Shown here: positions 1 through 9,946 of the stretch, in pieces
Position numbering within the stretch: the first letter of the stretch is position 1
How the letters are laid out: each line of letters begins with the position of its first letter
Origin: Takakia lepidozioides
Taxonomy: Eukaryota > Streptophyta > Takakiopsida > Takakiales > Takakiaceae
DNA: 21,240 nt
Direction of reading: 5' to 3'
Assembly: GCA_030704615.1 (NCBI GenBank)
Contig: CM060731.1
Span: 52,764,001 to 52,785,240, forward strand
Translations under genes and position numbers: made by a program
Notes under the pieces: generated by a model
The model's input: the letters and a program-made list of their open reading frames with translations, nothing else
Told to the model about the DNA's origin: nothing
The model's database searches: none

Positions 1-2
1 TG

Positions 3-933
3 GGATTTTCTGCAGATGGAGATGGTCTTCTTCAGTATCAAGGAAGAATGGAAGCACATAAAGCTGACCTCTTTCACATCAGAGTTCTGGATAATCTGGG
101 CAACCCAAACCCGCTGCCCCCGCAAGGTATGGAGACCCAATGGGCGAGACAAGAAAACCTCGCCTGGTTTTTGAGTTGCCCACTGGTGGACCTGCAATTC
201 GATCCCGGGGAGTGGAGATGGATGGATAAGAAAACGACCCCTTTCTTTGCGTACTCTGTGAAAAAGGGATACTCTCTCCTAAACCCCTCCCGCTCGTTTG
301 AATTCAAGTGGAAAGCAAAATGGAACATCCCGCTGCTAGACCGCCTAGGATGGGACAAAATTTGGAGAGACATCTGGAGAAAAGACAGACCAGCCAGGCT
401 ATCCGGTTTTCTATGGAAAATCGCGCATAGAATTCTTCCAGTCAGAGAACGCACCCATGAAGACAACCCTAATTGCTCTCTATGCGGTTCTTCTCCCAAA
501 TCCATTGAACACTGCCTGATGTTTTGCAATCTGGCTGTTAGAGACTGGCACTTGGTTCTTGGCTTTTACTCCCGCTGGAATAGCTTCCCCTCTCCCCCCC
601 CCACCTTCTCTGTTGCTTCTAAATTTCACCGTGGGTCAAGTGCAGACTATCTGCCCGGTTTGGGCTGCTCTTAGAGCGCTTACCTTGTGGAACTTATGGA
701 AAACAAGATGTGCTTGGATTTATGAGGGAAAACCCCCCAGTGGCAGATCGGTATTATTCAATACTTACCAAGATCTGTTGACTGAGGGGCGGAAGGCTTG
801 CTTAACTGTCTGTGCAGCTGTTTCCAGAACTTCGGAGCAGCGAGGGAGGAAATTGCTTCAAGACTTCCATGACACCTGGGGCAAAAGCAGCATGCTCGGC
901 GCCGGTTTTTCCAACTCTAAATTCACTTGGTAA
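3..933 (+). pseudogene. LINE ORF2 C-terminal fragment with RT zinc-binding domain, frameshifted
   Basis: The reading frame is open from the window edge (codon at 3-5) to about position 600. It then continues in another frame to a stop at 931-933. The first part has the zf-RVT pattern: spaced tryptophans, then FLWKIAHRILPV, then CSLCG and EHCLMFC giving a C-x2-C plus H-x4-C zinc site, then a DW. The second part carries the usual downstream ALRALTLWNLWKTR and IYEGK. The frame change falls at a run of nine C (594-602), a likely slippage or degeneration site. The protein would have been the tail of a LINE polyprotein (endonuclease, reverse transcriptase, zinc-binding region). The frame break, together with the absence of the rest, makes it a dead copy as seen here. 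Assignment to the family is firm; the clade is not. Confidence 0.75.
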
Positions 934-1447
934 CATTCCATCCCCTCTCAATGGGAGGTCCCCTGGTGAAGGTGATGAGGGAGATTGCAACTGGCGCCAT
1001 AAACGTGCAAGAGCCCCCAAATTCCGCGCGCAGCTACAGTTCTAAAAGTCTGGCATCTGCATTCGCCTCGGCGATGGTTCCGAGATGCTTCACCCTCAAA
1101 ATCTACTTCCATCGTCCCCAGGCATCCCCTGCTTGTGTCAAGTCTTTTTCAAGACTTAGCTCATTGCTTTTTCCTGACATTGTCTACTTCCCTTCAGTGG
1201 ATCTTGCTTCTAATCCCCCCCATCCCTACCACATCTCTCTCGGCCACCCACACCACTCTCTCGACCCATCCTTCTCAAAGTCATCTCTTTGGGTTTCCTT
1301 CCTCCTTTCCCTTAGCATGTTCGCTTTGGTTCCGGGGAAGTTCCCCCTCAGTAAGCCTCACGGCGCCCGGGTGGTTATTTTTTCCACCCCTGTGTAACTC
1401 CTTCTTATTTAATTTGATCAACAGGGTTTCTGTCCCTTTCCTGGAAG

Positions 1448-1480
1448 AAAAAAAAATAAAAAAATAAAAAAAATAAAAAA
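1448..1480 (+). repeat. A-rich LINE tail
   Basis: This is a 33-base tract of A broken by three single T residues, of the kind left at the 3' end of a retrotransposed LINE. It marks the right boundary of the inserted element next to the release-factor gene. Confidence 0.75.
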
Positions 1481-1486
1481 TTCACT

Positions 1487-1510
1487 GGCCCATGTACAAA
1501 CAAACCCTAG
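1487..1510 (+). promoter_or_regulatory. Site II-type (GGCCCA) plus telo-box (AAACCCTA) pair upstream of the release-factor gene
   Basis: GGCCCA lies at 1487-1492 and AAACCCTA at 1502-1509, ten bases apart, starting 7 bases after the LINE tail. In plants the combination of TGGGCC/GGCCCA (site II, bound by TCP factors) with a telo-box is typical of promoters of ribosomal-protein and other translation genes. The position just upstream of the likely start ATG (1570) fits a core promoter or 5' UTR element. AAACCCTA was found only twice in the window by eye, both times next to translation-related genes. Function is inferred from motif and position. Confidence 0.5.
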
Positions 1511-1569
1511 ACCCTGCATGCACCCAGCATCTCACAGCGCTGCAAGGAGTCAGCATCCAGCGTGCAAGT

Positions 1570-4523
1570 ATGCGTAGAACGCGAAGATTGTGTGAATTGG
1601 CCAAGATCAGATATGGGCCGGAGTGGGACTGTGCATTGAAGCCTCGCTGCAGCAACAAGTGCCCGTCCGCTGCAATTTCTTCCTCTGTGCCTTCCTCATC
1701 GACATTCCTTGGCAATAGTCGAGGAAATGCGCCGACGGAGAGATTCTGCAACTTCAGCAGCAGATTATCAACGAAGTGTTGTGTGGTTGAGCCCTTGTGG
1801 TTGAATTCACCAGTGCGACACGGGGTGCTAAGCTATTTCTCAACGGTAACCCCTCTCTCTCGAACAGATGCCCCACAAGCTGAAAGCAGGTCTGGGGCAG
1901 CAGAGGTGACATCACGTGGCTGGCAGATCACGGATGAGAATGAGAGCGACTGGCATAGCCATGCTGCAGCCATTGCCCGCTCGGTCGAGCTCATTAAGGC
2001 CCGAATGCAGGTATGAGCTAGCTCTGTCTGTCACATTCTCCGTATTGCTGGATTCACTGCAATATAATTGATATCCCGAATGTGTCCCTTTCGTTTTCTG
2101 CACATGCAAGGTTCTGTTGGTTCTGTTTTGTTCTGTTTGATTTCCAAAAAATACTCCGCTCCTCTTGTATTGATTCATGGGGGTTTCAAATGGGGCAGTG
2201 GAAGGAAGTGCTATCCAGGCTGGGGCAGCTGGATGCTGAGATGGCAAGGCCAGACGTATGGGAAGATGTAGCCAGAGCTGGTAAGTGCAGCCGAGAGCGG
2301 GGAGCGTTGGCAGCCCGGGTCAAGGCTGTGGATGACATAGAAAATGAGCTGCTGGAGAATGTAGGCCTGGCTGAGCTGGCACATGAAGAGCATGATGTGC
2401 AAGTAGAAGCGGTAAGTGTCATTTTTTGTGCCAGTGATTCTGGCATTGTGTCAAGCCATTTTGGCCCCCCTGCAGTACGGGATGCAATTCTACCTTTCTG
2501 TCTACTTGAGTGATAGTGGACAAACTTTCTTTGTCTTGTCTTCTCCAAACACCCTTTGCTTCAGGGCATGTGCATGTCTGGGGAGAATGTAATTTAGAAC
2601 GCACCATTTCTAGAGCCTTTGAAAGAATTAAAAGGTGCCTGTGACAAATTCAGTGGCTTGCTAGAGCACACAACCTCATATGGAGACTTTTGATGTACTG
2701 TACCACTGAAGTGTGGTTGGCATGTGGCAACAGGATGTAACAAGAGCATTGGCACAGCTACGAAAGGCTGCCAAGGAGAGGGAGCTAGCTGCTCTGCTTT
2801 CTGGCCAGCATGATTCCTGCCCATGCTTTTTGGAGGTCATTACTCAGATTTCTTGGTGCTCTTCTGTGTTCTCAATGAACAATCAGATACTGGAGAGTTT
2901 GGCAGTGACAGCACAGTGGAAGCCATTAAACGATTGTGTTTGTGAGCTATGTTCGGTGAACAAAGTTGTATTGCTGATTGGGGTAGGGACAAGCAGGTGC
3001 AAGCAGGGGCAGGGGGAGTAGAGAGTATGGACTGGGCGGCCATGGTAATGCGTATGTACCGCATGTGGGCTCTCCACCGGGGCTTCCAAGTCACACTGGT
3101 AGATGAGATGCCTGGTGAGGAGGCTGGAATAAAGGTACTGTTTATGCTCTCCTCAAATTGGCGAACAAAATAAAGGAAGTTCAAATGAAGACTATGTGCA
3201 TGGATTCTTTTGCTTTTTTTAAGTTCTCCCCTGGATGTCTACCATCATCAAGTATTGAATCAGCATCTGTTGTGACTTTGTTTGCTCTGCATCTTTTAGG
3301 ACAGCTATATCTGATCTATGAAGAGGTTTACTTTCAGTTGGCAGGCACACCTGTTCATCAATTTGTAACCTGCTCACCCAGACCTTTACCGTGGCATCAT
3401 CTACATGTTCTGGACACAATGGCCAGCGGGACTTCTTTTGGCAAACGCCCAAGGTAGCCAAAGGAATCTTGCTGCAAAATGTTCACAGGTTCCCAAAAGA
3501 ATAAATCGCCCATAAGTGTGGAGTGGTAATGTGGCCCACATAGGTTAAGCTTGGGCAAGGAATGAGCCCTAGATATGACCTGATTGCAGCTTGTGGTATG
3601 ACTCAGCGTGCAACAATCCGAGTGGATGGAGAGTACGCCTATGGATATGCAAAAACAGAAGCAGGAGTACACCGATTGGTACGCATTTCTCCATTTGATG
3701 CAGGCAAGCGCCGTCACACCTCCTTCGCTGCGGTGGCTGTGATGCCTGTCTTGGATGACGCGGAAGTCAGTGTTGAAATAAGTGAAGCTGACTTGCGCAT
3801 TGAGAGGTACCGGGCAGGTGGGGCTGGCGGCCAACATGTAAACAAAACAGAGAGCGCTGTGCGCATTGTGCATCTTCCCACTGGCATCACTGTGCAATGT
3901 CAATCTGACAGGTGGGACTTAGTAGGCAAAAGGCAAAGTCTCTTGTTGGTTTTGTGGAGGCCTTGTTGATGCAGCACATCGTTGGAGCTTGCAGATCACA
4001 CACCTTGCAAGTTTTCTTATTGGCCCACTGTAAGTTTAGGTTTTTGGATTTGCAAGACTTCCTTATGAGCTGGGGGTGGGGAGCGATTGACATATGAAGG
4101 AGAACATAAATATAAATAAGTAATGGTGCAGGTCACAGCATCGGAACAAGCAAACAGCCTTGGGTGTGCTGCAATCCCGTCTCTATCAAATGGAGGTGGC
4201 ACGCCGAGCCCAGGCTAATGCCCAACACACACAAGCACTCGGTGATATATCATGGGGCAACCAGATTCGTTCTTACGTTCTTCAGGTTGCAATACAGCTT
4301 CCCTTCTAGGTTGTCAGCTTGATTCTGAATTTTCTGAGCTTTATCTTGCAAGCAAAACAATGAAGTTACTAACTAAGAGAATGGGATTGGGTCGTGGAAG
4401 CAGCCATATCAGATGGTAAAGGACTTGCGCACCAACTATGAGGTCTCAGACCCAGAATCTGTGCTGGATGGTGACTTGGATGGCTTCATCCTCACCTTCC
4501 TCGCAAACTCCTCTGTATCATGA
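1570..4523 (+). CDS. Organellar peptide chain release factor 2 (bacterial-type RF2), 7 exons
   Basis: Class-I release factor that reads UGA/UAA on organellar ribosomes and triggers peptidyl-tRNA hydrolysis. Exons: 1570-2010, 2199-2411, 2734-2835, 2997-3134, 3607-3911, 4132-4285, 4404-4523. All junctions are GT-AG and in phase, giving 490 aa. The first ~115 residues resemble an organelle presequence (R/S-rich, with YFST near its end), so mitochondrial targeting is favoured but plastid is possible. The helical domain follows (exons 1-3, [14 protein letters not shown]). The codon-recognition domain carries SPF, the RF2-specific tripeptide (residues ~326-328). The catalytic GGQ is in [14 protein letters not shown] (~372-374). 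The C-terminus has [11 protein letters not shown] and VKDLRT as in bacterial RF2. An in-frame ATG at 1492 would add 26 residues; 1570 is preferred because 1492 overlaps the GGCCCA element. The exon-3 donor (GAG/GTCATT) is weak beyond GT. The gene looks intact. In Arabidopsis this family includes plastid PrfB1/HCF109; which paralogue this is cannot be told. Confidence 0.92.
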
Positions 4524-6314
4524 TGACTGATTTCCTGCCACCAAGGCTCATCTTGATTGTTGTGCTGTCGACTCTGACAAGCAGGCCATTTCTACAGGTA
4601 CATAAAGCTCTGATCCAGATCCCATTTCAGTGATTTCTTAGTAATTCCATCTGAGGGTAGAAGCCGGTTGTTGTGCTATGTGACAAGTTGTTCTGTGCTT
4701 TGCAAGGAATGATCATGTTCCATGTTAGGTGCAATCACATTACCATATTAGCTGAAGGAAGTGATCATGGAAAATATGGAGAAAAACTGAACTGTCTATA
4801 CTTTGCACAGTGCAGTGAAGAGCCACCACCAAGTTGGGTGAATCACAAGGGCCTGACCAATCTGCCAAGTCTCAGTGAGTTGTGTAAGATGAACCATTCT
4901 TGTGGCCACTGTGGGTAGGAATGCAGTGTCTCATGGATCGATAGTGCATTAGGACTCCATACTTTGTAACCAAGGTTGTCCATTGCACCCAGATCAACAG
5001 ATCAACAGATCAGGCAACAGATCAAACTATCAAAACACCTCAGCACAAGCAGGGAAACCTAAAAAGGCTGCTGTGGAAGAAATGTCAAACTGGTTGATCT
5101 GTCCCAGTAATCCTCCTCTGTTAAATTTGCAGGTGGAAGTCCCAGATGAAGGCTATTGTTTCATTCATGCAATGAAGCCTTTAGGCAATAATTTTGCTCC
5201 TCATGAGCCATTACCTCAGTACAGTAACCAGTGTGTCCAGAAACTGTAGTCTTACCAGGTTGTAGCCCGGTTCTCAGTATGCACATGAACTTCCTTAATC
5301 ATGAACCTCATAACAAGTGGCTTTGCCCTTCCACCTCCCCTCCAAGAATATACACTATGTAGCTTGTATACTGTACATGTCCCAAGCGAGCTGCTAACAA
5401 GCCACTTTCCCTGGCAAGTAGGGTATAATATTTTTGAGCTACAAACGTAGGAAGTCTCCTAACACATGGTCATAAAGCGTTGGAGAGGGTAGCCCACAGG
5501 TTGGGAGTTTGTGCTTGTCTTTTCATAACCTAGGTGATCTAAGTTTCAAGGTGTCCCCACCTTCCAACTTGAGGAGTAAACAGAATGATTTTGTATTTTC
5601 AATGTCTGCAAGTTTTGAGACCTAGAGTATGTATGGGTATGTTCTCCCCTTACCCTTTGGTTCAGCCTTAGAAAAAGTTCCAGTAGTACCAAAAATGTTC
5701 ATCTGCAGTGCCCTGAAGCCATTTCTGGCAGATAATGTCCTTGCAACTGCACCAGACATGACTTTCACTTTTTATCCTAAGATCCACTTGCAATTCAGTT
5801 GCCAAGCAAGCATCAGCAAAACTAAGTCCCTCATCACTTTAGCATAGGAGGAACCTTTCCAGGCCCCATCGTTGACCTGGATGGTCATCTAAACTCATGA
5901 CCTAGAATCTCCTAAAAAAACATATACTTAATGTACCATACAGAATGTGCACAACTACAGGCACTGCCCACAAGTGACAGCTCAAGAAATAGTCACCCTC
6001 GGAGACTGGATGCAGAGATCTGACATCCACAGGCTGTGGGGAATATGAATCAAAAGCTCACTCTTAGAAACTTTACCTCATCAAAAGCCTGGGGACTTAA
6101 GTCCCAAAGAGGGAAGTTCCCGAGTGCCGATACATTGAACACTCTGGTAGTACTGGAAATGAGAGCACTACATCCAAACAGTGTCACATTCCCTTCGCCC
6201 ACTTGAGATGCGTGTTCAAGAGGAACAAACTTGCATTGGCTCAGATGCTGAAGTCAGAGAAACTGTGGCTTATAACCAGAGCACCTTTTTCAGTACATCA
6301 ATCACATAAAAGCC
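4524..6314. other. Spacer between the convergent RF2 and BUD32 genes, no recognisable gene
   Basis: About 1.8 kb between two converging 3' ends, expected to hold both 3' UTRs. Short open frames (for example 4673-4918, 4983-5249, 5629-5847) show no family resemblance or splice context that would support them. A small direct repeat of ATCAACAG-like units occurs around 4991-5020. No transposon termini, tRNA or other RNA gene was recognised. Confidence 0.6.
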
Positions 6315-9300
6315 CTAGCCCACCATCACCCGTTTCCTCCCTCGCAGCCGCACTGCCATGCACATGCATAGCACATTTGTTAGTCCAAGACCGACAGTAG
6401 CATGAATAAGTTGATTCAGTAAGCCCAGTCACAATGTACTCAGTACTCTGAACTTACAATAAAGAAATGGCTTCAACAAATGCTCTTTGGGGTAAAGACA
6501 AAGGTGAAGTGGGTTGGTGCCTATACAAAATTGTCACAGGTATGTGGTGTGGCCAAAGATTTCTGGGGCAAGCACTGCTGCTGACAGGAAAACCGATTAG
6601 CCATGAGTGTCAAGTTACACATACAATCTTAAGGTATAAATCACAAACCTACAACAAGTGAATGGATCAAAAGGTGAAAATAGGAACGGAGAGGGAGGGA
6701 CCTGCAGCCAGTTTGTTGAGAGTGGAACTCCAGTATTTAGACGACCTATTGTATGCCTCTAGCACCAAAGCCATCTGTAACACCAAGAAAGCCTGGTGAA
6801 AGGGGGTACTAATTGTTCCTCCATTCACAGCTTAGGAGGCTCTGAAACATGATGGGGAAGCCACCTACGTAATCATGTAAATCGCAGAAACCAGCCACAA
6901 TACTACAAAGACAAGAATACATTCCCTAGAAAGCAAAGATGATATTCACAGCACATCGTAACAAAAAAAGGAGGGAAGCACAAAGGAATATCCACTCACA
7001 AGGTCACCTGTTGAGGAATGAAGGGACAGCAAAGCTCGCTCCAGCACGTACAAGTCCACTGCCTTATCTTCTGGTAGCGTTGATGTAAAACCAAGTCCGA
7101 AGTCTATCATGACCTGTCCAGCCATGCAGCATGCCGACAGTGTTTTGGGGTAGTGGGAGAGCTTGCATGAAACTCAGTTATAGCTGGCATAATGGTTGAG
7201 GTCCAAATATCGTGCCACATTGTTGAAAATGTACCCATAACACATTGTTTGCTGTCGCGTTGTGGCCATAGACCCCACCGAGTTTGGGCAGAACAAGAGG
7301 TAACAGACTCTACCTTGCAGAGGGGCTCACTCCAGTAGTGGGGCTTACCTTGGTATAAACAATTAGTTCGGGCTTTCCAGATTTCCTCTAGAAAGCTCTT
7401 CACACAAACACAATCTGCTGTGTGTGAGTTGCCCAGTAGTTAGACCCCAACAGGGTCAGGGCTTTAGGCTCAGCCTCAAGAATTTGGAAGGTGGTGAACA
7501 GAGGTGGAGGGACTACGTTCTTGATGGTCATGAAGAGGGGACATGCTGCTCCTGTGTTCCTGGTTGTTCTTTGTCATGCTGAATCATCTTGCGCGATATA
7601 TTGTGCATTTAGATTTCCATTGTCCAACCTTGTGACAAGGCCACAGCCATAATTGATCTCCTATTTGATGGTATGCTTTTTTCGGTTTTTACAGTGTTCT
7701 AGAAGGATCTTTTACTCTCTGATGAGAATACCTGGACATTCTATCAGAAAATGGATATCGTCTTCAGGCCACCAGCACATGGGGTGTTGACAATCTCCCT
7801 TTTCTCTGCAGTTCTCCCTGTACTGAGTTTAATTTCAGTCTAGTGCCGAGAGGTAAGCCCTCAGATCATCTCGAAGGTCCTCTCACCCAAGTCACTAACT
7901 GGAAGCAAGTTCAGGGAGAGAGCGAGAGAGGAAATACCAGTTGGCCCGTTTTAGCACAGAGGAGCATGTTGGAGGTGGTAAGGTCGCCATGAATTAACCC
8001 CCCATCATGCAGCCGTGCTATTGCTCTGCCAATTTGAGCAGCTATCTCCTCTAGCCTTCCATCTACACCCACCAAGAAAAGTTTCCTCTTAGGGAAACAG
8101 AAACCATGCCCAAGGTAGACACCAAATATCCTTACATGATATATGGTGAAGCAGTGTCAACCAGTACTATGAACCATACAACTTTCATCAGCGGGGCAAT
8201 GGAAGTGCCTTCTCAGGACAGAAAGTTGTAAGATTCTGAGAAAAATTCAACAGCAGTCATGGAACCAAATAATACTGGGTTCATAGCTTCACAATACTTG
8301 GAGCATATGGGAGACCCACAGCCGAACCTGAGCTAGGAAGAGGCCCACTTTGGAGTAACACTTCTTTCACAGACAGACCATCCACGAACTCAAACGTGAG
8401 GGTGTGCGTCACAGAGTCCAGTGCATACAAGGCTGGAGTTGCCACCCCTAGTTTCCGTGCCTTTGCCAAAGTACGGGCCTCCTGCAACACTACCAAACCA
8501 CGCAACCCCAAATCAAATTGACCACAAGGTCAATTTTACAGTTGGGTCGATGTGCTGCAGGCACACCCAGTAACCAGGAAGGGAACAAGATATCACACAC
8601 CATGCTCGAGTAAAGAAGTAGCAAGGTGAAAGGAAGGTCTCAGCCTGCATATAGTCAATTACTACAATTGTCCAGAGTGGGCTTATGCCAGTCCTAGACC
8701 CTCAATGCCCCCTTCCCTAGCTCTTTCCACGTCTCCTAAGAGAGCTCTGACCAATTGTGAATTCTGGTCACATAATAAATCCTAAACGTGGGCCAAACAT
8801 GCAAGTTCAGGTGAATGGCCTAACCAAGCAACCAAGCAGCCAAGCCCTAATGACTTTGGTGTGGCAATGATGCATATGAAAGGGAATTTTGGTGAGGGCA
8901 AACCCCATAAAGACGCTTGAGAGTGAGCTTGGAGTCAAGGGTAGGATGTCTATATTGCTTGCTGAAGCGCTCTTTTACAGCCGCTTTCCTTCCCATGAAA
9001 CTGGTCTCAAAAATACGCTGTCCACCCGCAACCACGCCGATCAGACAACCCACTTTGATGTTGATTACGGATCGCACCTAACTACCACCACTCTTGAAAG
9101 CCGATTCCCCAATCATCGCTAGAACAATATGCATGACGTTGCCTGGCCTGGGACCGGCAATGTGGTGAAGATCTTGCATCAGACTACCGAAGTGTATAGC
9201 ACTTTGGGTTCACAAAGACAATGGGCTTCAGAAGGGCCCACTCGTGGCCGCATGTGAGGGAGACAGACAAATCAGAGTATCATTCACCTCGGTTCGATTG

Positions 9301-9495
9301 CATTATAATGAACAGGGTCATGAGACTCTAAATATTATGAGGAAGGTATGGCAAATCTCACGAAATGGTTTACGGAAAGGCAAGCAATATGGCTAAATGT
9401 GTAGTGCTCGAGTTTCCAGTAAAGAGGGGAAGAAGACGTACAGCTTCAGCGCCCTGCTTCATGACACCAGCGACAGGGGGAGCTGAGGCATCCAT
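6315..9495 (-). CDS. BUD32: BUD32/TP53RK (PRPK) KEOPS-complex atypical kinase, 7 exons
   Basis: Small Rio-like kinase/ATPase of the KEOPS complex, which makes N6-threonylcarbamoyladenosine at A37 of ANN-decoding tRNAs. Exons in gene order: 9495-9442, 9017-8904, 8481-8328, 8062-7938, 7113-7000, 6774-6702, 6352-6315. They join in phase to 223 aa, close to the usual ~225. Exon 1 encodes MKQGAEA and exon 2 continues RIF, so the nucleotide-binding GAEA/RIF motif spans an intron. The ATP-binding Lys is K33 in AAVKERF, followed by YRHPTLD and KLTLKRL. Exon 3 carries EARTLAKARKLGVATP. The catalytic loop is HGDLTTSNM (132-140) and the metal-binding DFG is at 153-155. The C-terminal basic tail RLRGRKRVMVG sits in a 38-nt last exon. 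9495 is the first ATG in the open frame. All key residues are present. The exon-3 donor (GTTCGG) is weak but is forced by phase and conservation. The gene is divergent from tRNase Z, 451 bp away. Confidence 0.92.
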
Positions 9496-9946
9496 AGCTG
9501 CTTGATATCGGCGAGGGTGAGGGCCTTGTGTTGATTGAAGGTAATGCAGGAGGATATCCAAGGCATCTTGTTTGCTACCGTCCTTTGGATTAAGATTCTT
9601 CTTCTATTCCGCCAACGCGGGACGCATATCCCCTACATTGTATATACGTCTTGACCTAAAGCCCTGGCAGACAGGGTTTTCCCAAACCCTACAAATCTGG
9701 TACTACAGAATTTCCGTTCATCAACGTTGGTTGGTAAAACCCCACCATTCCATAAACCCTGCGAACTCCGCTTCTCGTACATCTGCTTCTTGTGCTTTCA
9801 CACACTCTACTGTGGGGGTTACATCCCACTGCATTGGCGATGGGTGTACCTGTCGATAGGTGGAGGAGTCTGATCTTTTTAGGTGCTACATGTGACACCA
9901 GATTCGATAGACTTTGGGGTTGATACTCGAATTTCTCTCCACAAGA
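9496..9946. promoter_or_regulatory. Bidirectional promoter region between BUD32 and tRNase Z
   Basis: This 451-bp spacer separates the start codons of two divergent genes and must hold both 5' UTRs and promoters. It contains one telo-box, AAACCCTA at 9684-9691, roughly midway, with a reverse-oriented near match (CAGGGTTT) at about 9672-9679 and another near match (AAACCCTG) at about 9753. No GGCCCA site II element was seen here. A clear TATA box at a convincing distance was not identified. Shared regulation is an inference from arrangement and motif. Confidence 0.55.
9684..9691 (+). promoter_or_regulatory. Telo-box AAACCCTA
   Basis: Exact plant telo-box in the spacer between two divergent tRNA-maturation genes. 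Telo-boxes are enriched in plant promoters of translation-machinery genes. One 8-mer alone could be chance (less than one expected per window of this size counting both strands), but both copies in this window sit in promoter positions. Confidence 0.45.

Larger units (their letters stand above)
1..1480 (+). mobile_element. 3' end of a non-LTR retrotransposon (LINE)
   Basis: The element enters from the left window edge. A coding remnant (about 3-933) carries the zinc-binding domain that follows reverse transcriptase in plant LINE ORF2. It is followed by a pyrimidine-rich non-coding stretch (934-1447) and an A-rich tail (1448-1480) of A runs interrupted by single T residues, the usual 3' end of target-primed insertions. 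No LTR or tRNA-primed features are visible. The 5' part, including the reverse transcriptase core, lies outside the window, so the target-site duplication cannot be tested. The tail ends 12 bases before the first ATG of the release-factor reading frame. L1-like placement is an inference from the zinc-binding domain. Confidence 0.8.

Noticed and set aside
1492-1494. ATG at 1492 as the RF2 start
   Set aside because: In frame but overlaps the GGCCCA element and lies 12 bases from the LINE tail; the ATG at 1570 gives a better presequence. Kept only as an alternative.
3607-3911. Programmed frameshift as in bacterial prfB
   Set aside because: Exons join in one frame without an internal in-frame UGA; bacterial autoregulation would not apply to a nuclear gene translated in the cytosol.
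4673-5847. Open frames of 72-88 codons between RF2 and BUD32
   Set aside because: No recognisable motif, no splice support and lengths expected by chance.
7107-7403. 98-codon minus-strand open frame
   Set aside because: Lies in a BUD32 intron and overlaps the DFG exon in a different frame; no family resemblance.
9562-9913. Upstream extension of the BUD32 and tRNase Z frames
   Set aside because: The open frames extend only to non-ATG codons (TTG at 9561 and 9914); the first ATGs are 9495 and 9947.
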